Assembly: GCA_009731375.1 (NCBI GenBank)
Contig: BJOX01000024.1
Coordinates: 1,420,722 to 1,484,721, forward strand
Source of the DNA: Paulinella micropora
Lineage: Eukaryota > Cercozoa > Imbricatea > Euglyphida
Reading direction: 5' to 3'
Length of the DNA stretch: 64,000 nucleotides
The notes beneath the pieces are model-generated. The model was not told where the DNA came from, did no database searches, and saw nothing but the letters and a program-made list of their open reading frames with translations. Each line of letters opens with the position of its first letter. The first letter of the stretch is position 1. Below are positions 36,101 through 47,935 of the stretch, piece by piece. A program made the position numbers and the translations under genes.

Positions 36101-36283
36101 GTAAGTCTTGACTAATCCCTGCGAGGAAATTACCAACCGCCGGGCCGGCAATCAGTTGAATACACACACGGCTGTCAATTAACCTCAAAATACTTCCGAG
36201 GCCAGGGAAGGTACCAAAAGACTCTGGATCTGTTAATTCCAGTTTATTAAGTATTAATACTCTTGCTTGACAGACTACTTGTC
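36101..36283 (-). mobile_element. Old family-1 LTR in minus orientation, first half
   Basis: Begins GTAAGTCTTGAC, the exact complement of the family-1 LTR 3' end (GTCAAGACTTAC). It follows that LTR backward through the complement of its GGTAATTTCCTC and ATACACACACGG regions to GACAGACTACTTGTC. There it is interrupted by the family-2 element. The second half resumes at 52506. Together the halves are about 680 bp, the length of a complete LTR, so this was probably a solo LTR. Confidence 0.85.
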
Positions 36284-36700
36284 ATTGTAACTTTACTAGG
36301 TTTCCCGGGGAGGGGTTCCGATTCTGTATACACACTTGGTCTTTATTAAGACAGAAGGAAACCAGACACAGGCTCAATCAAATTCTAGTAAACTCGAACT
36401 ACCCGCCTAAACTTAAAAAAAGGAAATACGACTGAGTATAAAAGGTAAAGCAATGATCAGTCCTATGAAGGAACTGACTGCCACCAGTACCAGAACTATT
36501 AATTAATAACTACTATTCATATCATGTAAAACATGTATAGGTCGATATGACTAAATACTATATTGATAAATTTGTCCATTGCTCCCCCTATTTAGGAATA
36601 GCGGCCGATATGAGCCAACATAGTATATATCATAAAGCCAGAGACAACAGTTAGCAAAACAAGTTGATTAGTAATAAAATATACTCACCACTCAAACAGC

Positions 36701-37388
36701 TATCGGAATGACTACCGTACCGGACCGAAACATTAATATTGTGTTCAACTGAAACTTTCTTCAAAATTTTACTTCAAGTTTACACTTTTATTTTTAGTTC
36801 CGTTACTTCATTTTTCCGTTTATTTATCAACTGTCATAACCCGGCTTGACTTGTAGTTGTTACGTTTCAACTGCCGTTAACAGATCAATTTATTTCCCTT
36901 TAACAGCTAGCTTTTTGGAAAAGGCTTGGCTATTGCCTTTTTTCCACATATCTGAAAACTTTTATTCCTTTGACCACTTTTTCCTTTCTCCAGTCATACT
37001 TTATTTCCTTGGACCGTGTTTTCCTGTTTCCAGTCAACACTCCAAGTAAAATGGTAAAACAAGTCAGATAGGTTAGTTAAAGTGATAATATTTAACATAT
37101 TTTCCTTTATTTTTCTCAGACCAACTTGAAGAACTCCAACTGCTACACAACACGTATAGCACTTGAATTCTATTCGTTAGTTCTCAGAATTTGCATTGTT
37201 TCGCAAGGGACAAGTAGTGTGTCAAGCAAGTGTCACGTAGTACTAAATGAACTGGAATTGACCATCCCAGCGTCTTTTGGTACCTTCCCTGTTCTCCGGG
37301 AAGTATTTTGAGATCAAATGACAGCCGTGTGTGTGTTCATTTGAATGCCTGTTGGTAATTTCCTCACAGGAGGGTAGTCAAGACTTAC
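36701..37388 (+). repeat. 5' LTR of the family-1 element
   Basis: Starts TATCGGAATGACTACC and ends GTCAAGACTTAC, defined by comparison with the 3' LTR and by the flanking ACAGC duplication. It does not have the usual TG...CA ends. Confidence 0.88.
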
Positions 37389-37773
37389 TTCGAATTTCCC
37401 TTTATTTTCGGAAGAGTCACACTTAGTGTGTGCTGTCGACAGCTCGAATTGGGGAAGACACCTACCTGCTTCTGGAAACACCAACAGCGAGCAAGCTCAA
37501 GGTCTGCCATTACACCCACCCAGGACAGCTAGTTCACCTGTCTTTGAGTGGCCGGTCATGGTGACCGTTGTTCATGTTCACCACACGCAGAGAGGCGACT
37601 TGTACCATGTATTCAAGTCTTGTTCAAGTCTGTTCAAGTCTGTAAGTCCCTTGCATACATAGGACAGTCCCTCAAGCAAGCCCCATCGAGTAGCAACCAA
37701 CCCTAAAGGTCTCCTTTGCAAATTCCAGACCTGTTTGCTACATCGTGGGTCTTCTACGTTCAGGTGTGACGAA
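37389..37773 (+). other. Leader of the family-1 element
   Basis: Between the 5' LTR and the first gag-like ATG. The expected primer-binding site (complement of a tRNA 3' end, usually beginning TGG) is not apparent at 37389, which reads TTCGAATTTCCC. Contains a short CAAGTCTGTT repeat (37615-37642). Confidence 0.6.
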
Positions 37774-38516
37774 ATGAGCCTTCCAGCCTCATTTCCTCGC
37801 CCCAATTACGACCTGGTCAGTCAGGAAGTCTACCACCGAGAGGAATGCCTCAACATCTCTCGTACGCTGCGCACCAACCTCAAGGTCCCCTTCATAGACA
37901 CATACAGGAAGGCCCTCAAGGACGGCTCGGCCAAGAAGCTCTCGCCCCAGACGGACGGAATCAGCCGCGCCCACTTCACTAAGGTCGTACTAATGACTTT
38001 AAATAAGGACCTCTGCCCGCAGTAAAGGACGGCCTTCTCAATCTTGAGGAGGAGCCTTTTCTCCCCATGCAGCCCCTTGAGCAGATGGTGGATTATTGGT
38101 TGGACCCATCCACTTTCCACAAGTGGACCGCTTATAGGGGTGAGAGAGACCTAGCTATAAGTAGGTACAACGACCTTGCGAAAAAGGTCGGTTGGGTTCT
38201 GTCCCCGGACAACGTCCCCAGCTCCATACGCTACGTGACGATTCCGGCACCAGCGGCCACGGCGGCTCCTACCATGGGCCCAACTCGCCCCCCGCTGGCA
38301 GGAGCAACGACTACGACCACGACTACGACTACGACTACGGCTACAGCTACGGCAGCGACGATGCCTCCGGCTACGGCGGCAGGATCGTCATCGCGCTCCA
38401 TGGCTGCCCCCGCCCCGGTAAGGTTCCCCCCAACTGGCTCCCAACGCTTTGGTGGCCCCATTACAGCCTTCCCAGGTCGACCCTCTCGCCCTTCAGGAAA
38501 TAGTTTGGGGCCATAG
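37774..38516 (+). pseudogene. Family-1 element gag, N-terminal part (frameshifted)
   Basis: The first frame (from ATG 37774, MSLPASFPRPNYDLVSQ) runs to a stop at 38025. It continues after a frameshift near 38010-38020 (KDGLLNLEEEPFLPMQPLEQ) through DYWLDPSTFHKWTAYRGERD to 38516. The second part has a (ACTACG)n tract giving a poly-Thr run at about 38310-38360. I recognise no named domain. Position and context suggest gag or a gag-adjacent region. Confidence 0.55.
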
Positions 38517-38559
38517 GCGGGTCAGAGGCACAGCGTTCTCTGTTTTCCCGACCGAGACC

Positions 38560-39229
38560 GACTGCTGACGGGGCATTTTCCCCACTAGCATCAGGGTATG
38601 GATCATCCCCGACCCCGAGGTTTTCTCAACGGAGCCCAAGCTTCCCGGGATCATTCGCCTCCCCTCCGGACTCCCGGTACGAAGACAGCGGCGCGCTTTT
38701 TGTCTCCCCATACGGAAGGGTAGTCGAGGAGGAAGAAAAGTCGAAAGGCCTTCTGTTCTCTTTCTCTCCAGAGCGAGGGGCAGAGCCAGCCGACGGCGCC
38801 AGCCTCCCCCTATCCCCCCGAGTCGGGCAGTCCTCAAGCCGACCCCGTTCTGCCCCTCCACGTATTGTGACTTTCTCCACAGTTAGGCAATCGCTCCCGC
38901 CAGCTGGTGGGAGCGACGAAGATGGAGAGACCGGGACGGCGGTCGCGGAAACCGCAGCCTCCGCAGCGGTCACGCCAGAGGTAGCCGGAACGGCTCTAGC
39001 CAGCCCAGCTGCCCCGACGATCGAAGCGGAGGAGGACAACCCGTCTGGGAGTAGAGGGANNNNNNNNNNTAGCAGAGCGACAACTAGTGATTCCTCGTCG
39101 AGTAGTTCCGAGCCGTCACGTACCTGGAATGGTATACGCTTTAGTGGCAGCACCGTCCTGATGATGGTTGCGCCATTTGAGTGTTACCGAACGGAACCAA
39201 CGCCGCATGCGGGAGATCAAAAAGCTTAA
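38560..39229 (+). pseudogene. Ser/Pro-rich gag linker
   Basis: Open frame on the plus strand, Ser-, Pro- and Glu-rich (SLPLSPRVGQSSSRPRSAPP, later SDSSSSSSEPSRTWNG), interrupted by the 10-N gap 39060-39069 and ending at a stop at 39229. It is a low-complexity region between the gag N-terminal part and the capsid-like part. Confidence 0.45.
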
Positions 39230-39271
39230 GTTCGACCACGTATCATTAGGATACACCTCTGTTTCTTTCTC

Positions 39272-40275
39272 ATAAAAAGGGAAAGATTGCCCAGTCTGAG
39301 GCCGAGATCTTCCTCAACGCGTGGTCGGCAAGAACTTCTTCCAAAGACTCCTACATGAAGTCTCTGCAGCTCTTGCCATGGATCTGGCTGGACTACCGAG
39401 TAGACTCACGATGGAAAATCGACATCGTCTACGAAGTTACCAAGCCTTTCGGCCCGAGTTACAGGAATGACATGAAGAGACGGTCGAAAGAGAACTTGGC
39501 CCATTATATCACGCGTCTACAGAAGCTCTTCAGGCAGCTGCAGAACGAAGGCCTTGTGGCCGAAGATTCCCATAAGTATGAGGTAGCCCGGCGATGTGTC
39601 TCCCATATGGAGATACAGCACATAGAGGCCCTGCAGATAGAAAGGAAGAAGCGGGGCATTGCGCCGACACGCACGTTGGAAGAGATGAGGTACCTCATCC
39701 TCAAGGCTAACCCGCGTACCTTGACGGATTTGGACCCCAAGATGATCCTGACGGCACCGGATTCCGACTACGGCCGGCGCCCTCCTCGTAAGGAGGCCAA
39801 GGAGAGCACGAGGAAGCCAAGAACCAAGTGGCCCCGTGACATCCCCTCGGGTAGTCATCTGCAGGTCGTGGCGAGGAAAGCTCCATCGTCCCATCAGCAG
39901 AACAAGTCGAAGTCTGGCCCGGGCCCGGACCAACGCAAGGGCTCAGCTCCTTCGAGTTCGTCCGGCGGGCGTGCAACCAAGACTTCACGCTTTTCTGGGG
40001 CCAACGCGATCAAGATCGCCAAGCCGGCCCAGTGGACGAAGGACCCCGCCAAGGAGAACCGCGCGCCGCACAACAAGAGCTCCGAGCCCTGTGCCTACTG
40101 TCAACACTTCGGCAAGGTCGACAAACCAAATCATACACTCGAAGTTTGTAGGACACGCACGCGCGATCTGGAGAAGGGGCTCAACTCGCATTGGTGCCCC
40201 GCGGGCCGGGAAGCAACGCGCTGGCCCCGGACAAAAGGATCGACGCGGGCAAGGAACGCAAGGATGCCCCTATGA
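39272..40275 (+). pseudogene. Family-1 element gag: capsid-like domain and zinc knuckle
   Basis: Frame from about 39272 (AEIFLNAWSARTSSKDSY, then MKSLQLLPWIWLDY) through KRRSKENLAHYITRLQKLFRQL, which has the helical pattern of a retrotransposon gag domain. A basic Ser/Lys-rich region follows, and then a zinc-knuckle-like motif CAYCQHFGKVDKPNHTLEVC (C-x2-C-x10-H-x4-C). The gap between the second Cys and the His is longer than the standard C-x2-C-x4-H-x4-C. Confidence 0.72.
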
Positions 40276-40289
40276 CGGCGGTGATGGCG

Positions 40290-40790
40290 GCTGTGATGGC
40301 GGCTCAAGCGACGGTAGACGACCCTAGCCAGGTAAGCACCCATAATATATTGGACGACGGGACTGACACGGCTCTTGAATGCCGTTGTGTCGCTCCCGTA
40401 CGACCTCGTAAGGCAAATGTCCTCCAAGGACGGGTCCTGGCTATTGCTGGACTGGATCAGACCGCCGACAAGGCTATCGACATCTTTGTCATAATTGACA
40501 CTGGATGTAATACCTTGGGGCTGATCCACCCACGCTTGTCCTCCAAGGTGGGCCTGACTGAAAGGGATTTGCCCATCCTGACAGCCCGCACGGCTCAAGG
40601 GATCATAACTATGGTCTGAGGCATACGTCTCTACATCCAAGTCCTCCCTACAAGAGGCTGGGATGATATTTACCTCTCACCTCCCAGCATGTTCCCCCGG
40701 GAGCGGATATTCTACTTGGCACTGCCCTTATCATGCAGACCAACATATCCACGGATGCCCTTTTCACCCGTATGGCAGCTGGCCAACAGT
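40290..40790 (+). pseudogene. Family-1 element aspartic protease
   Basis: The frame ending at 40619 carries the active-site motif in IDTGCNTLGLIHPRLSSK (DTG at 40497-40505). After a stop and frameshift, the matching second half DILLGTALIMQ (about 40704-40735, the ILLG flap-end motif of retropepsins) is found in the next frame. Both halves are in the right order, so a broken but recognisable protease is present. Confidence 0.72.
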
Positions 40791-41503
40791 GGCCGGCCGT
40801 GCCGACACGGGCGGAGAACGAACAAATCCTCTTGGACGAGTTCGAGATCCTGACCCCGCCCCGACAGCCCAGCGGGACTGTCAATCAGGTTTTGCAACGC
40901 AGGACAATCCCAAGAGATGGTCCCTGCCACCAAGTGGTCACGCTGATGGACCTCCCCTCGGATGATAACGAGGGGGAAGCCCAAAAGCAAGGCCTTAAGG
41001 AATGTCCTTTTAGTCTCCTCCCTTTGGTGGCGATCACCACTGACGGGAGTGATGATGAAGAGGAACAGGAAGAGAAAGAAGAAAGCGAAGAGAAGACAGA
41101 CGAGACGGAGGAGAAGCAGGAGGACAGTACTGACCGTACATCCCCCACACCGCGACAGACACGATCTCGGACCACAGCGGCACGACTGGACCGTACACCG
41201 GTCTCGGCTTTTCCGATCACGGGTCTTCCCCCAATACGCGAGGAGGAGGACGTGACTCCTCAGGGACCACCGTCACCTAGTGAGACGGCGACGCCAGCCC
41301 AGGCTGATTTTGAAGGAGCCACCGCTTCAAGCTCAAGCTCGAGTTCTTCGAGCTCGGGGCAAGATCACCGGGCCACGCAAGCCTCACACGTGACTCCCGG
41401 AGGACCATCACCCACTCCCTCCACCGCGTCTCCTAGCGAGTGGGCGCGCAAGCCCGGATCGGCCGATACGCCTAGCCGGTTAGGACCCGGGAGTCTCCCA
41501 TAG
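40733..41503 (+). other. Acidic, low-complexity open frame after the protease
   Basis: 256 codons, overlapping the protease end. The middle is Asp/Glu/Lys-rich (DGSDDEEEQEEKEESEEKTD) and the end Ser/Pro-rich. No domain recognised. Part of the unusual stretch between protease and RT. Confidence 0.45.
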
Positions 41504-41545
41504 AAACCTACTTTCTCACCGACAACTCCCGCTTACTCGCCCGCT

Positions 41546-44107
41546 TTGTCGAACGTCATGTCACCGTCTCTCCCAGACGCCAAGGCACAACCAGGTGCTA
41601 GCGTTACATCGCCCGCTCTCTCGAACGTCACGTCTCCTAGCGCACTACTTTCTCCTCCAAGACCGACTCAGTTGGAGAGGGAGCTTATAGTGATAGATGG
41701 CACGCCCCCGGCGGCGACATCGTCGTCAGGGACACCGGCGCGTCAAACCGCTACGCCTGTACCCCTATCGCAAGCTAGCTCCTCATCGTCCTCTTTGCCA
41801 CGATCACTTCCACCCTTAGCCCAGCAATCTCCTATACCAGGAATGCCACAATTTTGGACACAGGGATCACAGCGATCATTGGGATTTTCTCTCATGTCCT
41901 GCCGCTATGGATCAATCTCCCCTAACGCAGCTCGAACCTTGCCACAAGGAGATTCGAATCTGACTAACTTTCAGCTCATAGCGGTCCGAGGCCGCGCTAT
42001 AACGGATACTGGCATGAGACAACTCGACCAGGGAAGACATACAATGCACCCAGTACGACCACGCATGGTTACCCGCACACACGTCGAGTTCGAGAGAGAT
42101 ATGCACCGTGAGGGCAAGAGCATACCAGCTGTCCCGCAAATAGGAGGTGCGGTTTTGAAGGACGTTTATAAAGACAGGAAGTCACTGTTCATTATTCAAA
42201 ACCCGATTGTCCGCCTCCGCCCATATTGGGAAGATCTCGTCCAACTCGGTCAGCACATTAAATGCACCATCGTTGCTGCTATTACCTGCCTTACCTCATC
42301 CGGGTCCATGGGATCTACGAGGACCCGTCTTTTGACGATCCAGGCAATATCACGATAGTGCAACACCGACTCGAGATCCGCGAGGACGGTGGGTATGAAA
42401 TCCCGCTTCATGGCGGCCACATACACATAGATCGGTGCTTTTCACAGCTCCGTCAATTGACAAGATATGAGGAAATGCACCAACATAGTTACGTAGCTAC
42501 ACGCTTATACTCGAGCCAGCTGATTAGATCAGTAGCATACGTAGCCCCTAGAGTCCAACAGGCTAAGGCGTGGGCCCGAAATTCCCTACGCCAGTTGCCG
42601 GAAATCATGGCACAAGTCAACCAAAGAGACCGAATATTCCTGGACAACAAGGGATATATCGCGTCTTATATCGGCCCAGGTTACATTGACTGTCAAGTCG
42701 TTCAGGCCTTTGTAGGTGTCACTATGAAAACCATGAACGCCTGCCATCAGGAGCGTGACCCGGGCCTTTCCCAGCCCGAGGATGTCCTCCTGTCAGAATG
42801 CATCGTTTTTGTTCCTTGCTTGCAAGGACCAGCCCCCATACAAAGCAACCCCTAGGATGATTGGATGTGCATCGAGAAACGCACCGAAATAGATGCGCAT
42901 CACGATCGCTTTGTCAAAAACCCTGCGGTAACTCACCGCTGCAACATCCAGTACGTCGAAACGAACCGTACCCCGCAACATATCAGTAGGTTGCTGAACG
43001 GTCTCCCTCTCAAGTTGGTATTGCCGGCCATGGTTATGAATCGGACCCCACTGACAATGTTTCACCATCCGCCGGTTTGGGGACGATCCAGAGCTCAATT
43101 GGCCTCAATTCTGGCTTTTGGGTTGGACCAGGAAGACCCAATATCCGATACCCTGCTTTTCAGGCATTACATATCATACTCGCACGAACGGCCATATGGT
43201 TTCATGGGCCACCTATCAGGACTCTACCCGGGACATGGGGGACAGAGTGTGTCTCAGCAGATTATGAACCACGTAGTCCCATTTCCATGGTCCCATACTG
43301 TATCGGTGGAACCGGTACGATCCAGGGGTAGCACAGGACGGCATGATGACGACTATCTCGGCTGCCCTATTTTCGTACGATACCATTTTGCCTTCGAGCA
43401 CGTATGGCAGTGGTTTGCATGTCTCTCTGCCTTCTTCGGCACACGACCAGAAGTGGTACCGTACAACCATAGCCAATGTCCCCTTTTTCATACAGGTGCA
43501 GACAGAGGTGCGGGCACTGTGAATACGTGCTTCAACTTGGGTGCACTACGCCCTGGGTTTCCTCGTAAGCCGGCGTGTTGAGCATATGCTGCCTTGTCTT
43601 GCATACATCTTGAATCCGTATTCGAGGGCACTGCGTGCCAAGGGCTACCCCTATGGTGTCCCATCCATACAGGACGAGATGGATATCAAGGAAACGATAC
43701 CAAATATCGTGCGCCTCGATCTCGCCTCGACCTATCTTGGCACTCGGGTAGACCTCCGGGATTCACGTGATATAGCGGCCTATCTAAACCTTCCGCTAAT
43801 CCCCGTTGATCTTGGTTGGGAGTCAGTCTCTTCCTGGAACACACATTGCCGTCTTGAGTTTGCGATGCTCCACAACATCTATATTCCAATCGCCGCTGTG
43901 ATCTCGAATCAGCGGATGAGAGGCCGCGCGGATTCGAGCGGGATGAAATGCGCGGAGAAAAAGAGATGCGGTCAGACGGAGACCCTTCCTCCAGCTGCTT
44001 CCGGGTGGCGCGTGAGGAAGGCTGAAATCCCCGAGGCGTCGCGTTGGCCGAAGAGATCTAGGACCTGTGATTGTAAATCGTATAGCATGCGCTCCTTCCA
44101 CAGCTGA
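41546..44107 (+). pseudogene. Unknown large coding-like region between protease and RT (four broken frames)
   Basis: Frames 41546-42358, 42262-42855, 42865-43581 and 43541-44107 follow one another with small overlaps or a single stop, as one reading frame would after a few frameshifts. After a Ser/Pro-rich start, the content turns globular: NFQLIAVRGRAITDTGMRQL, YIASYIGPGYIDCQVVQAF, HERPYGFMGHLSGLYPGHGG, FAFEHVWQWFACLSAFFG, LPCLAYILNPYSRALRAKGY. The total is about 750 residues. I do not recognise it. It has no transmembrane pattern of an envelope protein and no RNase H or ATPase motif that I can see. It could be an element-specific extra ORF or a captured host gene. Confidence 0.5.
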
Positions 44108-44149
44108 CACCACGGAAGGAAGTGTGTGAGGACCCTGTGAGGGTGCTGA

Positions 44150-44218
44150 AGACGATGATGACGATGATGACGATGATGACGATGATGACGATGATGACGA
44201 TGATGACGATGATGAAAA
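44150..44218 (+). repeat. (GATGAC)n microsatellite
   Basis: About eleven GATGAC units inside the Ty3 element, between the unknown region and the basic Ser-rich frame. Confidence 0.95.
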
Positions 44219-44410
44219 GTATGTCGTCGGTGGTGATGGTGGCAATAACGATGTGGGGGCAGCCGGTGCCTGCGATAACGATGTGGGGGCAGCCGGTGAA
44301 AAGGGCGAATGGGTGGGATCCTGCCGAGCTCTGAGTTTCCATCGTAAGCCCGAATTCTTGGAGAGCGTGATGACTGGATAGGTCGTCTCCGGCCTTCCAG
44401 TCACCGGAGC

Positions 44411-45340
44411 ATGGTCAAGTTGTTCGTTCGTGGAAAACATCTCCGTGTCTTGGGGAAGGATGATAGAGCGCGGGATGAGGAAGAGGAAGAGCTAGAGGAA
44501 TACGAACGTCAAGGACGTAGCGGCAAGGATGAAAGAAAAGACTCTCCGCCCGCCGACGAAGACGCGGATACCGGCAGAGATCGTTCCAGCAACACGATAC
44601 GCCGGAAACTCAAGAAGCCCAAGACCAGCTGCCAGCCCGACCGACGACGACGACGCAGTCACGACGACGACTACAAAGACGGCTCCTCATCCTCCTCCTC
44701 CTCATCTTCTTCTTCATCTTCGTCCTCCAGCTCTGCTCCTGCCCCGAGCGCAACATCGGGTAGCCGGACGACAGATAAGCAGGAGAAGACTGAGGATAAG
44801 AATAAGAACAAGGAGCGGAGTAAACGAGGCAGCCGCGGCAAAGCCCATAAGGTACGCACATGGCACTATCATGAAGTAGCCTATGACCGCCAAGGTAGAC
44901 GGTACCTTCGGACTGTGTCACAAGGTGAACGCAAGCCCATACGCTCTCAACACCAAGCACAACAGCAGCGTATGCGACAGGCCATGATCCATGGCTGGAA
45001 AAACCCGGTCCAGAGATGGACTACGGGTATTCCGGCTCGGAGAATTGCACCCCGAAGCACACTGCCAAGGCGCGGTCCGAGACGCGTGCGGAGCGAGCCT
45101 AGCCTGCCCCGACCGGCTTACAGCCGACCCCAGAACCTAGTTCTGGAAACGCGCAGCAATGTGTATGCACCACGCGTAACTCATCTCCGGCAACAGAACA
45201 CGAAACGTGTACCATCCCACTCAATGCTTATGCTTCGAACATTGGCTGTGTCACAATGTCAATCGCCCCCTTCTCCGGGACAGCTGGGCTTCCGACCACA
45301 CTCCCCTCAACATGAGCCGGAGACGTGCAGGACGCAGTGA
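44411..45340 (+). other. Charged, Ser-rich open frame before RT
   Basis: 309 codons: an acidic start (RDEEEEELEEYERQGR), a long poly-Ser run (about 44683-44735), then a basic segment (KNKERSKRGSRGKAHKVRTW) and an Arg/Pro-rich end. Low complexity dominates. The segment WHYHEVAYDRQGRRYLRTVS looks folded but is not recognised. It may be a pol linker. Confidence 0.4.
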
Positions 45341-45382
45341 CAACCCACGGAGCCGTATCCAAATCCTATCAAACCCCATAGT

Positions 45383-46135
45383 GTGGCTCAGCTAATTTTA
45401 CCGCATGACAGGGAACATCCCCCGATTAGCGGTCTAGACTGGCTCTCTATGAACATGACTTCTGACCCAGGTATTTTACTCGTCACACCAGATGACATCA
45501 CAGGCCTATTCCCAGACCCCGTTTTGATGCTTTCAGAGCGATTATGCCGACAATACCTAGACGAACAGAAGGAAAAGAAGGCCGAACCACCTAAACCTAA
45601 GTTCGGCCCGGATACTATTAGCTCCAACCTCACTCCCCCTCAGAAGAAAAGAGCGAAAGATTTTCTAAAGCGTTACAGCGACCGATTCCATGAAAAGGCT
45701 GGCTGTTTTACGCACACCGTTATCTCTTTGAAGCTACGTCCAGGCGCACAGCCTATTTGGGTTCCCTGCCCTAGATGGACGCCTGCTGTCAGAGAGTTCC
45801 TGACCCAGTGGGCAGACGATATGCTTGCTACTGGCCGATATAGTTTTGCCTCTCCTAATTGTGAGGGGGCTACTAGACCGTACCCTGTAGGCAAGTTTAA
45901 CTCCCTCTTGCAGGATCATTTCAAAGGCATCAGCATGGTATTCGACTACCGCGCGGTTAACGACCGGCTCATCCTTCCGGTCCCCGGCCTTCCTAACCCC
46001 GATCATCGCGGGATACAACTATCTCTCCGCGTTGGACATGGTTGATGGTTTTTCGCACCTGAAGATCGACCCTACAGACGTAGCCGCGACATCCTCGCCG
46101 TATGGACTCCTCGTGGACTTCTAGTCCCCAACTAT
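45383..46135 (+). pseudogene. Family-1 element reverse transcriptase, N-terminal half (two frameshifts)
   Basis: Frame 45383-46045 includes PPQKKRAKDFLKRYSDRF and the fingers motif MVFDYRAVNDR with LPVPGLPNPD (counterpart of VDYRALNK and YPLPRID in Ty3 RTs). The next motif, LDMVDGFSHLKIDP (counterpart of LDLxxGYxQI), is in a second frame at about 46035-46075. The next, VWTPRGLLVPNYMTQG, is in a third, so two frameshifts lie within about 100 bases. Confidence 0.8.
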
Positions 46136-47060
46136 ATGACGCAGGGTATCCACCGCGCCCTTGGTGACTTTCAACGCGCAGTCGACAAGTCTTTTGGCCA
46201 TCTCCCTTTCTGGGGTCAGACGGCCGCAGCATACATCGACGACGTGCATCTGGCCCACGACGACTTCGACATCCACATGGACCAGCTGGAGAAGCTCATG
46301 GAGGCTGCGGAGGCAGCCGGCTGTTACTTTGCCGCGGACAAGCTACGCAATGGCTACAACTCACTTCCCGTGCTTGGCAAAGTCTGCAGCAAGAAAGGCG
46401 TCGCCGCCGACACAAGCAAGATTGACGCGATCCTGAAGATCTCTGAACCGCAGAACATCACCGAGGTTCGGTCTATACTCGGTATGACCAACTTTATTCA
46501 GGCGCATATTCCTAACTACTCTCGCTTGGTGGCGCCACTCTCCGATCTACTCAAGTCTACGAACGCCCGGCCTACGGGACCCAACTTTTTCCGTGAAAAA
46601 GAGAAGAAATGCTTCGCAAAGCTCAAGCGTGTCCTGACAACGCTACCGATCCTCGCCAAGTACAACAAGACGCAACAACTCTACCTTCGAACAGACGCAA
46701 GCATCGTTGGCATCGATGGAGCTCTACATTCGGGCCCTGAGAAGTCTGCACCCGTCATCTCTTATTTCTCGCTTAAATTCATGGATACTCAATCTCGGTG
46801 GGTCACGTATGTTCGGGAAGCTTACGGTATAATTTACGGAGTTCAGCAATCCCGTTACTATATTGGTACTAGTGATCATCCGCTGACTATCGTCACGGAT
46901 CATCGCCCGCTCATATGGCTATACCACGCCAGAAGCCCGATGGTTGTCGGATGGGTCCTAGACCACCTTCAAACTATCCGCTTCAAGGTGGAATACATTC
47001 AGGGTAAACAGAATCTCCTTCCTGATGCCCTCTCTCGTGTTCCTTGTATATCGCCCGGCC
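46136..47060 (+). pseudogene. Family-1 element RT active site and RNase H
   Basis: Long open frame beginning MTQGIHRALGDFQRAV. YIDD, the catalytic box, is at 46232-46243. EVRSILGMTNFIQAHIPNYS is the RT connection typical of Ty3 elements. RNase H follows with LRTDASIVGIDGAL, VREAYGIIYGVQ, VTDHRPLIWLYH and LLPDALSRVP. The catalytic Asp-Glu-Asp positions appear kept, apart from the usual variation, so this segment is intact while its surroundings are broken. Confidence 0.88.
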
Positions 47061-47923
47061 AACCCACTCTCCTCGGGGAAGTCGAAGCGACGAATCAGCT
47101 ACTGGACACGATCCTGGCAACTATGTTACAGTCCAGTGGACGCTCCTTTTGGCTCGCGATTGACGGTAGTCATCCGCAATTAGACGCGCGCTTTAAGAAG
47201 CACGACTGTCGGATTTTGCGCGGTGCACCAACGATCAAGACCTTACAGGCCCCATGGGACTATGCCATAGTCATCCCGCCCGCGGAGCGTGCTCCGGAAG
47301 TAGCCTGTCAACTTTTTGCTCTCAACAAGCCTTTTGCTGTACTTATTCCTCAAGACATGGTACATCTCATACCCGACGGTGAGACCATCTCTCGTGAGAC
47401 AGTATTAGCATGCCACAAGATCGTCTTCCTTGAGGACAACCTTGTGTGGCTTGTTCATAACTTTGGATTGATTCGCCATGCTGTGCTCAATGTGTATGCT
47501 ACATCACATGCCCCGCGCGTCACGCGCGCGGACATCCAGTCAACGCAGAAAGAAGACCCCCTTTTACAACCGCTTTGGGACGGATCTACGTCTATCGGCC
47601 AGGGTAATACTCTTCTCTTTTTCGAGGGAGGGCTAGCGGTACATATCATGCCCGACCGCTCCCGCCGTATATATGTTCCGAATCGCCTCATACGCACGCT
47701 TGTCTCCCATGCTCACTTGATCCAGAATCACGCAAAGGTCCCCACCCTTGCCCCATACATCCATCAGCGATACATATGGTTCGGACCCGATGGGAAAGAC
47801 AAGATGCACGCCGACATTGCGGCTATCCTCAAAGATTGCCACTTTTGTCAACTATCACACGCCCGCCTCACACTTAATCATGGCCGCTATAACTCGTCTG
47901 GACGGTCGTCGAGCCAGACTTAG
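47061..47923 (+). pseudogene. Family-1 element integrase: linker and N-terminal zinc-binding region
   Basis: Same frame as RT/RNase H. After a linker with unknown content (SFWLAIDGSHPQLDARF and on) come the basic YVPNRLIRTLVSHAHLIQNH and then CHFC at about 47838-47850, giving an H-H-C-C zinc finger as in Ty3 integrases. The frame ends at 47923 just before the inverted segment. Confidence 0.75.
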
Positions 47924-47935
47924 TCATTGCGGCGG

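Noticed and set aside
37389-37410. Primer-binding site after the 5' LTR of the family-1 element
   Set aside because: The sequence does not match the complement of a tRNA 3' end (no TGG start). It was left unassigned.
38231-38461. Ala/Val-rich minus-strand frame
   Set aside because: It is the complement of the (ACTACG)n tract in gag and has no independent support.
45383-45480. A second aspartic protease just before RT (motif GLDWLSMN)
   Set aside because: There is no DTG/DSG active site before it. The protease with both halves is already at 40290-40790.
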